Below are positions 24,192 to 32,938 of a stretch of 38,020 nt of DNA, in pieces. Source of the DNA: Megasphaera vaginalis (ex Bordigoni et al. 2020) (GTDB lineage: Bacteria > Bacillota > Negativicutes > Veillonellales > Megasphaeraceae); the NCBI RefSeq assembly GCF_900240295.1, contig NZ_OEQB01000010.1, positions 1 to 38,020 on the forward strand. Reading direction: 5' to 3'. Numbering within the stretch: position 1 is the first letter of the stretch; every line of letters starts with the position of its first letter. The position numbers and the translations under genes are program-made. The notes under the pieces are model-generated. The model was not told the origin of the DNA and did no database searches. It saw nothing but the letters and a program-made list of their open reading frames with translations.

Positions 24192-25931
24192 ATGAGCTGG
24201 GAAATAGAAAAGACACTGCAAAACGTATTGGCAAGCGAAAGCGGTTATTATCGCTATCCCTTCGGCTCGCGCCATACGATGGCGATCTGCTACCCGAACA
24301 CGTATCACGTGGCGATGAGCAATTTAGGCATGCAGATCATTTATCGCCAAGTTAATGAACGCAGTGACTGGCAGTGTGAACGGGCCTTTCTTCCGGATGC
24401 CGAGCTGGAAAAGCTGTACAGCAAAGTGCATACGCCGCTGTTGACGTTGGAAAATCAGCGGCCCCTTTGCGACTTTGAAATCGTCGGCTTTTCCGTCAGT
24501 TTCGAAATGGATTATTTTCATGTGCCGGAAATTTTGGAACGCGGCAGGATAACGGTGTTGGCCAAAGAACGCGGAGACGCGGAGCCTCTCGTCGTTATGG
24601 GCGGACCTGTCGCTTTTTTTAATCCCGAACCGCTGACCCCCTTTGTCGATGTTTGCATCGTCGGGGAAGGAGAAGGGGCGATTCATTCGTTGCTTACGGC
24701 CTATCAAGACGGCCGTGCAGCGGGGCTCAGTCGGCAGGAACTGTTGTTGTCCATTGCCCGGATACCGGGAATGTATGTGCCGTCTTTATATGAACACGTG
24801 TATGACGGCGCTGGAAACTTGACAGAAATTAAACGGCGCAGAAACGCGCCGTCCAAAGTGGAAAGGCAATGGCAGGAGCTGACGGAACCGGGGGAAACGG
24901 TGGTGACGACACCGCATACGGAATTCGGGTCCATGTATCTCGTCGAGATAGCCCGCGGCTGCGGCAGGCATTGCCGGTTCTGTATGGCAGGGTATTGTTA
25001 TCGGAAACCGCGCGTGCGGTCGTTGCAGTATGTTAAGGAAGCCGTCCTGCGGGGTAAGAAAAGGGGGAAGAAGATCGGACTTATGGGAGCCGCCATTTCC
25101 GATTATCCCGACATCGATGAACTGGTGCGGTTTATCCGCAGTGAAGGCTTGGCATTTTCCTGTGCGTCCCTGCGCGCTGATTCGATTACGCCGACGCTTG
25201 TCAGGGGACTGGCCGAAAGCGGTCAAAAGACGATTACACTGGCACCGGAAGCGGGCAGCGTTCGCATGCGGCAAGTTATCAACAAGGGAATAACGGAAGA
25301 ACACCTCATGACGTCCATCGATTTGGCGACTGCCGCCGGTATTCGTCACGTCCGGTTGTATATCATGATCGGACTGCCGCTGGAAGCGGATGAAGATATT
25401 CTGGGAATCGTCGAAATGACACGGCACGTGCAGCTGCATATGGCGTCTATCGGCAACCGCGGCAAGATTACGCTGAGCATTAATCCTTTCATACCGAAGC
25501 CCTGTACGCCTTTCCAATGGATGGTCATGACTGATAAAAAAGTTGTGGAAAGACGACTGACGTATATCAAACAGGCATTTAAAAAGGACAGGCAGATTGA
25601 GATTCTTGATGAACCGTTGCGGCAGTGCTATATTCAAGGCGTCTTGTCGCGCGGTGATCGTCGTGTCGGCGAGCTCCTGGTATTGGCGCATCGGTACGGC
25701 GGCGTTAAGGGCTGGAAGCGGGCGGCGAAAGAGCTTCATTTCGATGCGGACGCCTTTGTCTGTAAAGCGCGGCGTCCCGGCGAGATTCTGCCGTGGTCCG
25801 TTCTCGATATGGGACTTGCCGACAACTATTTGGAACAGGAACTGACCCGCTCGGCGCAAGGCGTTTATACGCGGCCCTGCTTTGCCGGCTGCCGGCGGTG
25901 TCATGTTTGCGGAGCGGCGCATGAGCATTGA
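24192..25931 (+). CDS. B12-binding-like radical SAM protein (TIGR03960-type), uncharacterised
   Basis: 579 residues. The N-terminal 200 residues resemble the cobalamin-binding fold of this group (CYPNTYHVAMSNLGMQ, VMGGPVAFFNPEPLTPFVD, CIVGEGEGAIH), without a clear DxHxxG histidine motif. C257, C261 and C264 (CGRHCRFC) bind the 4Fe-4S cluster, and the ITLAPEAGSVRMRQVINKG segment is typical of the family. The C-terminus ends with a cysteine-rich CFAGCRRCHVC block, which is normal for the family and may hold a second metal site. Family members are often fused or linked to a DUF2344 protein; that partner is absent here. Function is not established; a tRNA or cofactor modification is often assumed. 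RBS GGAGGG before ATG 24192. pgeF overlaps its end. Confidence 0.82.
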   Translation: MSWEIEKTLQNVLASESGYYRYPFGSRHTMAICYPNTYHVAMSNLGMQIIYRQVNERSDWQCERAFLPDAELEKLYSKVHTPLLTLENQRPLCDFEIVGFSVSFEMDYFHVPEILERGRITVLAKERGDAEPLVVMGGPVAFFNPEPLTPFVDVCIVGEGEGAIHSLLTAYQDGRAAGLSRQELLLSIARIPGMYVPSLYEHVYDGAGNLTEIKRRRNAPSKVERQWQELTEPGETVVTTPHTEFGSMYLVEIARGCGRHCRFCMAGYCYRKPRVRSLQYVKEAVLRGKKRGKKIGLMGAAISDYPDIDELVRFIRSEGLAFSCASLRADSITPTLVRGLAESGQKTITLAPEAGSVRMRQVINKGITEEHLMTSIDLATAAGIRHVRLYIMIGLPLEADEDILGIVEMTRHVQLHMASIGNRGKITLSINPFIPKPCTPFQWMVMTDKKVVERRLTYIKQAFKKDRQIEILDEPLRQCYIQGVLSRGDRRVGELLVLAHRYGGVKGWKRAAKELHFDADAFVCKARRPGEILPWSVLDMGLADNYLEQELTRSAQGVYTRPCFAGCRRCHVCGAAHEH

Positions 25932-26751
25932 ATGGATTGAAAGAGACGGACTTGCTTGGGAACGGAGCGGACTGCTTGCTGCAGCCGGCCTTTGCCACGG
26001 TGTCATGAGCCGCAAAGGCGGCGTCAGCAAAGCTCCCTATGACAGCCTTAACCTCTCTTTTGACGTCGGCGACAGTCCGCTGGCTGTCTTGGAAAATCGC
26101 CGCCGCTTCTGTCGGTGTATCGGCTGCGATCTGAGACGGTTGACAACGGTACGGCAGGCGCATGGTGATCATGTCGTCTCTGTCGGCCGGTCTGAGATCG
26201 GCAACGGCGCCGGCGGCTATGCCGCCGGGTTGGTTCACGCCGATGCGCTGATCACCGCACTTCGGGACGTGCCGCTTTTAGTGACGGCTGCCGATTGCCT
26301 GCCCGTCATCCTGTATGATCCGATACGGCGCGTTACGGCTGCCATTCATATCGGCTGGCAGGGAACGGTCGGCAAGTTGGCGCTGAAGACGCTGTTGGCG
26401 ATGGAACTTGCTTACGGATCGTCGCCGCAGGATATGTTGGCCTATATCGGGCCTTTTGCCGGCGCCGCACATTTCGCGGTGAGTCGCACGATTGCGGCTG
26501 CCGTCGCCGCGTTGGGAACGGCATACGGACAGACCGTCGTCAAAGAGGGTGGACAGTACTTTCTTGACTTGCAGCGAGCCAATTACTTGCTCCTGTTGGA
26601 GGGAGGCGTACAGGCGGCTTGCATAGAAGTTTCAGCGAGCAGTACCTATGAAGCGGCGGAACGGTTTTATTCGTATCGCCGTGACTGTGGCAGGACCGGC
26701 AGATTCGGAATCTTTTCCGTGTTAAAAAGCGCGAAACAGGACTTTTTTTGA
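25921..26751 (+). CDS. pgeF: Peptidoglycan editing factor PgeF (YfiH/DUF152, multicopper-like fold)
   Basis: 276 residues from ATG 25921, chosen for a GGAG 7 bases upstream and an 11-base overlap with the radical SAM gene; an in-frame ATG 39 bases earlier adds a non-conserved leader. The catalytic His-Cys-His set is visible as H81 (RQAHGDHVV), C126 (TAADCLPVILYDP) and H143 (AIHIGWQGTVG). PgeF hydrolyses wrongly incorporated L-Ser from UDP-MurNAc-L-Ser and also has purine nucleoside phosphorylase/adenosine deaminase activity in related proteins. Its position ahead of yggS and sepF is the usual Bacillota order. The normal HAGWRG is HIGWQG here, a mild variation. Confidence 0.9.
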   Translation: MSIEWIERDGLAWERSGLLAAAGLCHGVMSRKGGVSKAPYDSLNLSFDVGDSPLAVLENRRRFCRCIGCDLRRLTTVRQAHGDHVVSVGRSEIGNGAGGYAAGLVHADALITALRDVPLLVTAADCLPVILYDPIRRVTAAIHIGWQGTVGKLALKTLLAMELAYGSSPQDMLAYIGPFAGAAHFAVSRTIAAAVAALGTAYGQTVVKEGGQYFLDLQRANYLLLLEGGVQAACIEVSASSTYEAAERFYSYRRDCGRTGRFGIFSVLKSAKQDFF

Positions 26752-26831
26752 AAAATTACTAGCATTTATATAGGTAAATATATATAATGAATACGTATAG
26801 GTAATTAAACTCCATGACGGGGGGATTTTGG

Positions 26832-27515
26832 TTGATCAGTGAAAATATACGAACGATAAGGGAGAGAATCGAAGCGGCCGCCGCCAGGTCCGGCAGGACA
26901 GATCCCATTACCTTGGTTGCCGTGACGAAGAACCATCCTGTTGATGCCGTACGGGAGGCGGCCGCTGCCGGGATTACCGATGTCGGTGAAAATCGGGTTC
27001 AGGAAGCGCAGGAAAAGATGGCAGCCTTTCCCGACAGCGGTCTCCGGTGGCATTTGATCGGTCATTTGCAGACGAACAAGGTAAAGCACGCCGTCGGCGT
27101 TTTTGCGCTTATTCATTCTGTTGATTCCCGGCATTTGCTGGAAGCTGTTGAACGGGAGGCGGCGAAACGAAACGTCATACAGCCGATTCTGCTGCAAGTC
27201 AATGTAGCGCGTGAAGAGAGTAAATTCGGCATGACTGTCGAAGACTTTCCGTCTTTTTGCGAGTATGCCGCCAAGTTAGCTCACGTTCGGGTCGAAGGAT
27301 TGATGTGTATTGCTCCTGAGTTCGAAAACGTAGAAGAGGTGCGCCCCATCTTTCGCATTGCTCATGCCCTGTATGAAGAGATGAAATCAACCTTTCCTGA
27401 TGGTCAAGTCCGCTACGTATCTATGGGCATGACACATGATTTTGAAATAGCAATCGAAGAAGGTGCCAATATAGTGCGTGTCGGAACGGCTATATTCGGA
27501 CCGCGTAATTATTGA
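26832..27515 (+). CDS. YggS family PLP-binding homeostasis protein
   Basis: 227 residues from TTG 26832. That start is preferred because GGGGGGA lies 6 bases before it and the resulting ISENIRTIRERI matches the usual YggS beginning; the ATG at 26814 precedes this ribosome binding site. K33 in LVAVTKNHP binds pyridoxal phosphate; GENRVQEAQEKM, WHLIGHLQTNKVK, SVDSRHL, LLQVNVAREESKFGM and LSMGMT-like VSMGMTHDFEIAIEEG are all conserved. It is a single-domain PLP barrel that keeps PLP and amino/keto acid pools in balance, with no known catalytic turnover. It is 13 bases ahead of sepF in a conserved division cluster. Confidence 0.93.
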   Translation: MISENIRTIRERIEAAAARSGRTDPITLVAVTKNHPVDAVREAAAAGITDVGENRVQEAQEKMAAFPDSGLRWHLIGHLQTNKVKHAVGVFALIHSVDSRHLLEAVEREAAKRNVIQPILLQVNVAREESKFGMTVEDFPSFCEYAAKLAHVRVEGLMCIAPEFENVEEVRPIFRIAHALYEEMKSTFPDGQVRYVSMGMTHDFEIAIEEGANIVRVGTAIFGPRNY

Positions 27516-27528
27516 GGAGGATTTAGCC

Positions 27529-28014
27529 ATGGGAGTAAAGAATTTGTGGAATAAGCTGGTAGGCAACATCGGCGGGTTTGAGGAAGACGACGAATTTGAA
27601 ACGGACGAACAGGAATTTGCCGAAGCTGAAGAGGAACAGGCCGCACTGCGGCATAATGTCGCGCCGCCGCGCCGCCCGGCATTGGGCGCTGCGCAGCCTG
27701 AGCGACCGATGAAGATGATGATCGTTGAACCGGAAACGTTTGATGATTCACAGAGCATTGCCGATTATCTCCGTGACCGCAAGCCGGTTGTCATCAATTT
27801 TGAATCGACCGATGCCGATGTATCCAAGCGTGTCGTTGATTTTATCAGCGGCGCCACGTATGCTTTGGACGGCAACATTCAAAAAGTGGGAAAAGATATT
27901 TTCCTTTGCGTTCCCAGCAATGTGACCGTTGATCGCAATAAGCGGGATTATGCGGATTTTACCCAGCTTGCCTGGAAGAATACGGCTCCTTCCGACAATC
28001 TCAACGAACACTGA
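27529..28014 (+). CDS. sepF: Cell division protein SepF
   Basis: 161 residues from ATG 27529, after GAGGAGG. The N-terminal MGVKNLWNKLVG is an amphipathic membrane-targeting helix; an acidic, Gln/Glu- and Pro-rich linker (residues 17-60) follows; the C-terminal domain has the conserved IVEPETFDDSQSIADYLRDRKPVVINF and VVDFISGATYALDGNIQKVG segments that form rings and bind the FtsZ tail. It anchors FtsZ to the membrane. The stop lies 10 bases before the ylmH start. Confidence 0.95.
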   Translation: MGVKNLWNKLVGNIGGFEEDDEFETDEQEFAEAEEEQAALRHNVAPPRRPALGAAQPERPMKMMIVEPETFDDSQSIADYLRDRKPVVINFESTDADVSKRVVDFISGATYALDGNIQKVGKDIFLCVPSNVTVDRNKRDYADFTQLAWKNTAPSDNLNEH

Positions 28015-28024
28015 GGAGTGCGGT

Positions 28025-28810
28025 GTGAAAAACAGAGAACAGATTATCCGCTATTATCAGGGCGGCGATAACGGTGAATTGGCGGCGCGGCTGATTGATT
28101 TGGCCGATAACGCGGCGAAAGGCCGTCCGTATGCGGTGAGCGGATTTGTTTCTCCGGGCGCCGTGCAGATTGGCGAGACGATCGAGTCCCATGCCGCTTC
28201 GTTGAGGCTGCAGACGAGCGGCGGGTATGAAGGCGCCGAACGCGTCAGACTTGCTTTTGTCCGTCGTGATTACGACGGCCCCGTCGATTTTTCCATTACC
28301 GCCTGTCGTGTGACCTGGGATGCCCGTTACCGGCTTCTCGGTCATCGCGACGTGTTGGGGGCGCTCATGGGATTGGGCGTCGACAGAAATCGCTTCGGTG
28401 ATATCCTCATGCGGGAAGACGGCGCCGTTATCCTGGCGGAAACATCGTTGTTGCCGTATTTGCAACAATCTTTTACAAAGATTGCCATGGTTTCCGTTGC
28501 CGTGGAAGAAATGGCCCTGACGGAAATTGCGCCGCAGGCGGAGAAAATAAAAGAAATAAAGACGACTGTCGCGTCGCTCCGTCTTGATGCCGTGGCCTCA
28601 TCCGGTTTTGGACTTTCCCGGACCAAAGCGGCGGAAGCGATCAAAGGGGAACGCGTTCAGGTCAATTGGCAACCCGTCAAGAGTCCGTCCCGCGATGTAA
28701 AGGTCGGCGATATGATTTCGCTGCGCGGCAAGGGGCGGATGGAAATCGCGGCCATTACCGGTACGTCGCGTAAAGGCCGCATCGGCGTGTTGTTGAAACG
28801 ATACCTGTAA
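28025..28810 (+). CDS. YlmH family RNA-binding protein (S4 domain)
   Basis: 261 residues from GTG 28025, preceded by GAGGAGT; no in-frame ATG is conserved upstream. The central part has the YlmH features RLLGHRDVLGALMGLGVDRN and RFGDILMREDGAVILAE; residues from about 183 on are an S4 RNA-binding domain (SLRLDAVASSGFGLSRTKAAEAI, then VKVGDMISLRGKGRMEI). In Bacillota it helps rescue or handle ribosomal peptidyl-tRNA and is linked to division genes by position. The membrane protein gene yggT (ylmG), usually between sepF and ylmH, is absent here. Confidence 0.92.
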   Translation: MKNREQIIRYYQGGDNGELAARLIDLADNAAKGRPYAVSGFVSPGAVQIGETIESHAASLRLQTSGGYEGAERVRLAFVRRDYDGPVDFSITACRVTWDARYRLLGHRDVLGALMGLGVDRNRFGDILMREDGAVILAETSLLPYLQQSFTKIAMVSVAVEEMALTEIAPQAEKIKEIKTTVASLRLDAVASSGFGLSRTKAAEAIKGERVQVNWQPVKSPSRDVKVGDMISLRGKGRMEIAAITGTSRKGRIGVLLKRYL

Positions 28811-28856
28811 TCGTGTATAATAAAGCGATATACCGGTTTTGAAAGGAGTTTTCTAT

Positions 28857-29360
28857 ATGCTGACACCAATGGATATACACAATAAAGAGTTCAAAAAGGG
28901 GATGCGCGGTTATAATACGGAAGACGTTGATTCTTTTTTGGACGGATTGGCCGCGGATTATGAAAAAGTATATCGTGAATACAGTGAATTAAAAGATCGT
29001 TGCGAAAAAATACAGGATAAACTGGCACAGTACGAAAAAATCGAAGCGACGATGAACAGTACCCTGATGTTGGCGCAGGAAACAGCTGAAAATGTCAAGG
29101 TTTCCGCTCGCAAAGAAGCGGATCTGATCATTCAGGAAGCGGAAAACCAGAAGAAGCAAATGCTCAGTGAAACTTCGCTGAACATGTCGACGGCACAGCA
29201 GGATATGGATAAGCTGAAAGCGCAGACTAATGCGTTTCGCGCCAAGTGCCGCGCTCTTCTTACGAGCCAACTCCGCCTGCTTGACGATATGGCTTTGGAT
29301 GAGGCGAACGATGCCGGTGCGGCGGAACCTGTGGAGCTTGCAGAAAATAAGCAAGAGTGA
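28857..29360 (+). CDS. divIVA: DivIVA family cell division/polarity protein
   Basis: 167 residues from ATG 28857, after AAAGGAG; an in-frame TTG at 28839 is rejected. The N-terminal MLTPMDIHNKEFKKGMRGYN and EDVDSFLDGLAADYEKVYREY form the conserved lipid-binding domain that senses curved membrane at poles and septa. Residues 40-150 are a long predicted coiled coil (heptad-rich, no proline). It recruits division and wall-synthesis partners. As the last of the yggS-sepF-ylmH-divIVA run it shares their direction; a 46-base gap with possible TATAAT at 28816 may hold an internal promoter. Confidence 0.95.
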   Translation: MLTPMDIHNKEFKKGMRGYNTEDVDSFLDGLAADYEKVYREYSELKDRCEKIQDKLAQYEKIEATMNSTLMLAQETAENVKVSARKEADLIIQEAENQKKQMLSETSLNMSTAQQDMDKLKAQTNAFRAKCRALLTSQLRLLDDMALDEANDAGAAEPVELAENKQE

Positions 29361-29457
29361 TCGGGAAAGTAAATAATGAGGTGGAAGATATGCTCTCTTT
29401 CGGGATATGATACTGTTGTCGCCGTCAGAGAGTATATTTAATTTGCTGGAGGACATG

Positions 29458-29841
29458 ATGAAACGTACCTTAGGACTATTGCTTATGCTGACGGCAGCCG
29501 TGACTTTTTCCGCCGGCGCTTACAATCTTTATGCGCCAAATCCCTTTGACACGATGGATCGAAGCAGTTGGGAATTTGTTTATTTGGAAGCTTTGACGGA
29601 AAAAGGCCTGACTGGCGTCGACAAGAGCCGGTTTTCACCGGACTATTCGCTGACTCGTTACGAGATGGCGCAGATGGTGGAGACGGCCTGGCGGAATCGG
29701 CAGCTGGCGGCGACGGCCGATCAGGAAAAAATAACGAAACTGCGGCAGGCATTCCGTCGCGAATTGCCGGAACGTGCAGATGACGATGATACCGGGAAAG
29801 ATGCTAAAACGTATGATTGGCGTTCAGGAGAGATACGATGA
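29458..29841 (+). CDS. Small secreted SLH-domain protein
   Basis: 127 residues from ATG 29458 (5 bases after GGAGG; ATG 29455 is too close). MKRTLGLLLMLTAAVTFSAGA is a signal peptide. Residues 30-85 contain one S-layer homology domain (EFVYLEALTEKGLTGVDKSRFSPDYSLTRYEMAQMVETA region), followed by a charged helix and an acidic tail. SLH domains bind peptidoglycan-linked polymers; in Negativicutes they attach outer-membrane proteins to the wall. With only one SLH unit and no outer-membrane barrel, it may be a periplasmic tether or competitor (inference). Its stop overlaps the next gene by 4 bases (ATGA), so the two are translationally coupled. Confidence 0.8.
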   Translation: MKRTLGLLLMLTAAVTFSAGAYNLYAPNPFDTMDRSSWEFVYLEALTEKGLTGVDKSRFSPDYSLTRYEMAQMVETAWRNRQLAATADQEKITKLRQAFRRELPERADDDDTGKDAKTYDWRSGEIR

Positions 29842-30650
29842 CCGATCAATATCCAGATATCAGGCTGGTGGCGATTGATTTAGACGATACGCTGCTCTGT
29901 GACGATCACACCGTTTCCGCGCGGACACTGCGCGTGCTTGAAGCGGTCCGAGCCAAAGGGATTCATGTCGTTATTGCGACAGGTCGCATGTATGCGACTG
30001 CCGCTCCCTATGCCAGATTACTCCGGTTGGGAAACGTGCCGCTGATGCTTTTTTCGGGGTCCCTGATCCAGCGCGCTGAATCGAAAGAGATTCTGTATCA
30101 AAAGGCGATTCCCAGAGACGCGGCACGGCGGCTCCTGCAGTTGGCGAAGAAAAGAAATTGGACGATGCAGTCGTATATTCATGACGTTCTGCGTGTTGCG
30201 GCATATACGGACGCGGTGCGGGATTACGAACGGTCGACGGGAGCGGCGGCAGTAGTTTGCGGCGATGATTTTTACGAACCTGTCGGGGATCCGGACAAGC
30301 TTCTTTCCTTTGGCACGCCGGAAGAATTAGCGGCAGAAACGGAGGAAATTAAAGCGACGATGGGAAACAGCTTCAACTTGATGCGTTCCAAGCCAACTTA
30401 TTTGGAAATCGTTTCCCCCGGCGTCTCTAAAGGGGACGGCTTGCAAAAACTTTGCCGTCTCTACAACATCCCGTTAGCCGGCACCATGGCTTTCGGGAAT
30501 TCGCAGAACGATTTGGCAATGCTCCGTGCCGCCGGTTTTTCCGTTGCCGTCGCCAATGGCGATGATAATGTGCGGGCTGCGGCAATGTACGTTACGGTTT
30601 CCAATAATGAAGACGGCGTGGCGGCGGCGTTGGAAAGATTTATTCTTTAA
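29838..30650 (+). CDS. Cof-type HAD-superfamily phosphatase
   Basis: 270 residues from ATG 29838, with AGGAGA upstream and a 4-base overlap with the SLH gene; a TTG at 29817 is rejected. HAD motifs: I-D14-L-D16-DTLL (nucleophile and acid), IATGR (motif II Thr), K in SPGVSKGDGL (motif III) and FGNSQNDLAML (motif IV, first residue N instead of the usual D). The C2-type cap lies between. Family members dephosphorylate sugar phosphates, FMN or pyridoxal phosphate; substrate cannot be predicted here. The Asn in motif IV is a mild departure that would still leave the second aspartate for magnesium. Confidence 0.88.
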   Translation: MTDQYPDIRLVAIDLDDTLLCDDHTVSARTLRVLEAVRAKGIHVVIATGRMYATAAPYARLLRLGNVPLMLFSGSLIQRAESKEILYQKAIPRDAARRLLQLAKKRNWTMQSYIHDVLRVAAYTDAVRDYERSTGAAAVVCGDDFYEPVGDPDKLLSFGTPEELAAETEEIKATMGNSFNLMRSKPTYLEIVSPGVSKGDGLQKLCRLYNIPLAGTMAFGNSQNDLAMLRAAGFSVAVANGDDNVRAAAMYVTVSNNEDGVAAALERFIL

Positions 30651-30662
30651 GGGGGAGATGGA

Positions 30663-31565
30663 ATGGATACGTTTCATTTAATTATCGTGACGGGCATGTC
30701 CGGCGCCGGCAAAAGCCAGGCTGTGCAGGCGCTGGAAGATATGGGATATTTTTGTATCGACAACATACCGCCCGTATTGATTCCTAAATTTGCCGAGCTT
30801 TGCATTAAAGGCGGTGAACGGGTTCGGCACGTCGCGTTGATTGCCGATATTCGTGGCGGCGAATTTTTTGATGCCATGACCCAGTCTTTGCATGAATTGG
30901 AGGAACAGTGTGTTTCCTATGAAATCCTTTTCATGGAGGCGTCGGACCGGACGCTGATCAACCGCTATAAAGAGACGCGGCGCATGCATCCGCTGGCGCC
31001 GCACGGACGTATCAGTCAAGGCATTGCGGCGGAACGGGCGCGCCTTGCCGACTTGCGCCGTCATGCAAACTTCGTCATCGACACGACCGATATGAAGCCC
31101 AAAAAGCTGAAAGATATATTGATCAAAAAGTATGCTCTCAATACGACCAAGAAAAGTCTTGCCGTTACCGTCGTTTCTTTCGGGTTTAAACATGGAATGC
31201 CTCTCGATGCCGATATCGTCGAAGATGTCCGCTTTCTGCCGAATCCGTTTTATGTCGAAGAATATCGGCACAAATCGGGACGCGTGCCGGCTGTACGGAA
31301 TTATGTCGAAAGCTTCCCCGTTACGGAGACGTATAAAGAAAAGTGGTTCGGCATGATCGATTTTCTTTTGCCGAATTACGAAAGAGAAGGCAAGAGCCAG
31401 CTCGTCATTGCCGTCGGATGTACAGGCGGCATGCATCGTAGCGTCTGCATTGCCGAAGCCCTGTATAAGCATTTGAAGGAGTGCGGCGTCGACGTCAATA
31501 TTGAGCATCGCGATCTGAATAAGAACGAAGTTGAAGAAGATGCGCCGGGGTATGAAGGAGAATAA
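30663..31565 (+). CDS. rapZ: RNase adapter protein RapZ
   Basis: 300 residues. Walker A GMSGAGKS lies at 12-19, followed by ALEDMGYFCIDNIPP, DIRGGEFF and SRHPL-like MHPLAPHGRI; the C-terminal half has VSFGFKHGMPLDADIVEDVRFLPNPFYVEE and the IAVGCTGGMHRSVCIAE loop that binds small ligands. In E. coli RapZ controls glucosamine-6-phosphate synthase through RNase E and small RNAs; in Bacillota the role is less clear but the gene order rapZ-yvcK-whiA is highly conserved, as here. GGGGGAGA lies before ATG 30663. Confidence 0.95.
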   Translation: MDTFHLIIVTGMSGAGKSQAVQALEDMGYFCIDNIPPVLIPKFAELCIKGGERVRHVALIADIRGGEFFDAMTQSLHELEEQCVSYEILFMEASDRTLINRYKETRRMHPLAPHGRISQGIAAERARLADLRRHANFVIDTTDMKPKKLKDILIKKYALNTTKKSLAVTVVSFGFKHGMPLDADIVEDVRFLPNPFYVEEYRHKSGRVPAVRNYVESFPVTETYKEKWFGMIDFLLPNYEREGKSQLVIAVGCTGGMHRSVCIAEALYKHLKECGVDVNIEHRDLNKNEVEEDAPGYEGE

Positions 31566-31579
31566 CGGAGGAAAACGGA

Positions 31580-32923
31580 ATGCGATTGTTTAAATGGCTC
31601 CATCCGGGACTGCATGTAAAACGGTGGCTTTTTCTTTTCGGTCTCGGCATGATGGCAACGAGTTTCGGTTTGGTGCTGACCTTTAATTACCAATGGCTCG
31701 GCGCCGTTGAGGAATGGACTTTCCGCATGTTGTATGAGGCGACGGGTCATTACAATTATACGGTGCTGGCAAGTCTCGGCGTCGCGATCATCCTTTGCGG
31801 CATGGCGATCATGGCCTGGTCGACGCGTCGCCTGATCCGGACGATGATCGGTGTCGTCTTGCCGACGGAATCCGGCAATCTCAGTGAATTGATTCTTTCC
31901 AATATGAAACTGACGAAGGGACCGAAGGTCGTCGTTATCGGCGGCGGCACCGGTCTTTCCGTCATGCTCAGAGGCCTGAAAAACAAGACGTACAATCTGA
32001 CTGCCGTCGTTACAGTCGCCGACGACGGCGGTTCATCAGGCAGGATTCGCGAAGAATTGGATATCATTGCGCCCGGTGATCTGCGTAACTGCTTGGTCGC
32101 GATGGCTGATAAAGAAGGGCTCATGGAGAAATTATTCGCCCATCGTTTCGGCGGATCGGGAGAATTGACGGGACACAGTTTCGGGAATCTTTTCATTGCC
32201 GCCTTGATTGAAGTTCTCGGCGATGTGGAAGGCGCTATGAATGCGACCAGCAAGGTACTCAAGGTGCGCGGTAAAGTAGTGCCGTCTTCAATGGACAATA
32301 TTCTGTTGACGGCAGAAATGACAGACGGGACGGTCGTGCAGGGCGAGTCGCAAATTCCGGCGGCGCGTAATAAAATCAAACGGGTTTTTATCACGCCGGA
32401 ACGACCTCGTGCCGTTCAGTCGGCAGTTGACGCCATTCGCGATGCCGAGGCTATTGTCCTGGGACCGGGAAGCTTGTACACCAGTATTATGCCGAACCTT
32501 CTGGTTCCGGATATTGCCGCTGCCGTGCGCGAAAGCAAGGCGAAAAAAATTTATATTTGCAATGTCATGACACAGCCGGGAGAAACGGACGGATACAGCG
32601 TTTCCGATCATGTCAGGGCGATCAACAAGCATGCCGGCGCCGAGATTATCGATTTCGTTCTGGCGAATGACGGTGATATCGATACGGCAATACTGCAAAA
32701 ATATGCGGCCTTGGGAGCGCAGCCTGTGCGGATAGACAGGAAGGAAGCGGGAGAAAGTGGTGCCGTCATCATTCGCGCTGATCTGGTCGACAAGGAGAAG
32801 GGCGTTATTCACGATACGAAACGGTTGGCTGATGTGTTGTTTGATCTGATCAATGCTGTACGTACCGATTTGTCGCCGGAAATTCTGCACTATTATTTAA
32901 AGCGCTACGCCATAAAACGATAG
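31580..32923 (+). CDS. yvcK: YvcK/GlmR family gluconeogenesis factor with N-terminal membrane segments
   Basis: 447 residues. Two hydrophobic segments (about residues 16-37 and 57-76) precede the CofD-like domain beginning [19 protein letters not shown] (around 114-132). Further family motifs are [25 protein letters not shown]-like [12 protein letters not shown], and [20 protein letters not shown]. YvcK/GlmR binds UDP-GlcNAc and tunes carbon flow into cell-wall precursors, and matters for growth on gluconeogenic carbon. The membrane-anchored long form (about 440 rather than 320 residues) is common in Clostridia and Negativicutes. 14 bases after rapZ, GGAGG ahead. Confidence 0.93.
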   Translation: MRLFKWLHPGLHVKRWLFLFGLGMMATSFGLVLTFNYQWLGAVEEWTFRMLYEATGHYNYTVLASLGVAIILCGMAIMAWSTRRLIRTMIGVVLPTESGNLSELILSNMKLTKGPKVVVIGGGTGLSVMLRGLKNKTYNLTAVVTVADDGGSSGRIREELDIIAPGDLRNCLVAMADKEGLMEKLFAHRFGGSGELTGHSFGNLFIAALIEVLGDVEGAMNATSKVLKVRGKVVPSSMDNILLTAEMTDGTVVQGESQIPAARNKIKRVFITPERPRAVQSAVDAIRDAEAIVLGPGSLYTSIMPNLLVPDIAAAVRESKAKKIYICNVMTQPGETDGYSVSDHVRAINKHAGAEIIDFVLANDGDIDTAILQKYAALGAQPVRIDRKEAGESGAVIIRADLVDKEKGVIHDTKRLADVLFDLINAVRTDLSPEILHYYLKRYAIKR

Positions 32924-32938
32924 TAAGGGGGCGTAATG

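Noticed and set aside
24786-26030. 414-residue reverse-strand open frame opposite the radical SAM gene and pgeF
   Set aside because: The forward frame has the CX3CX2C cluster and conserved motifs; the reverse frame has none and would span two forward genes.
29838-30650. Inactivation of the Cof-type phosphatase because motif IV starts with Asn
   Set aside because: The other catalytic residues are intact and the second aspartate of motif IV is kept; this is within family variation.
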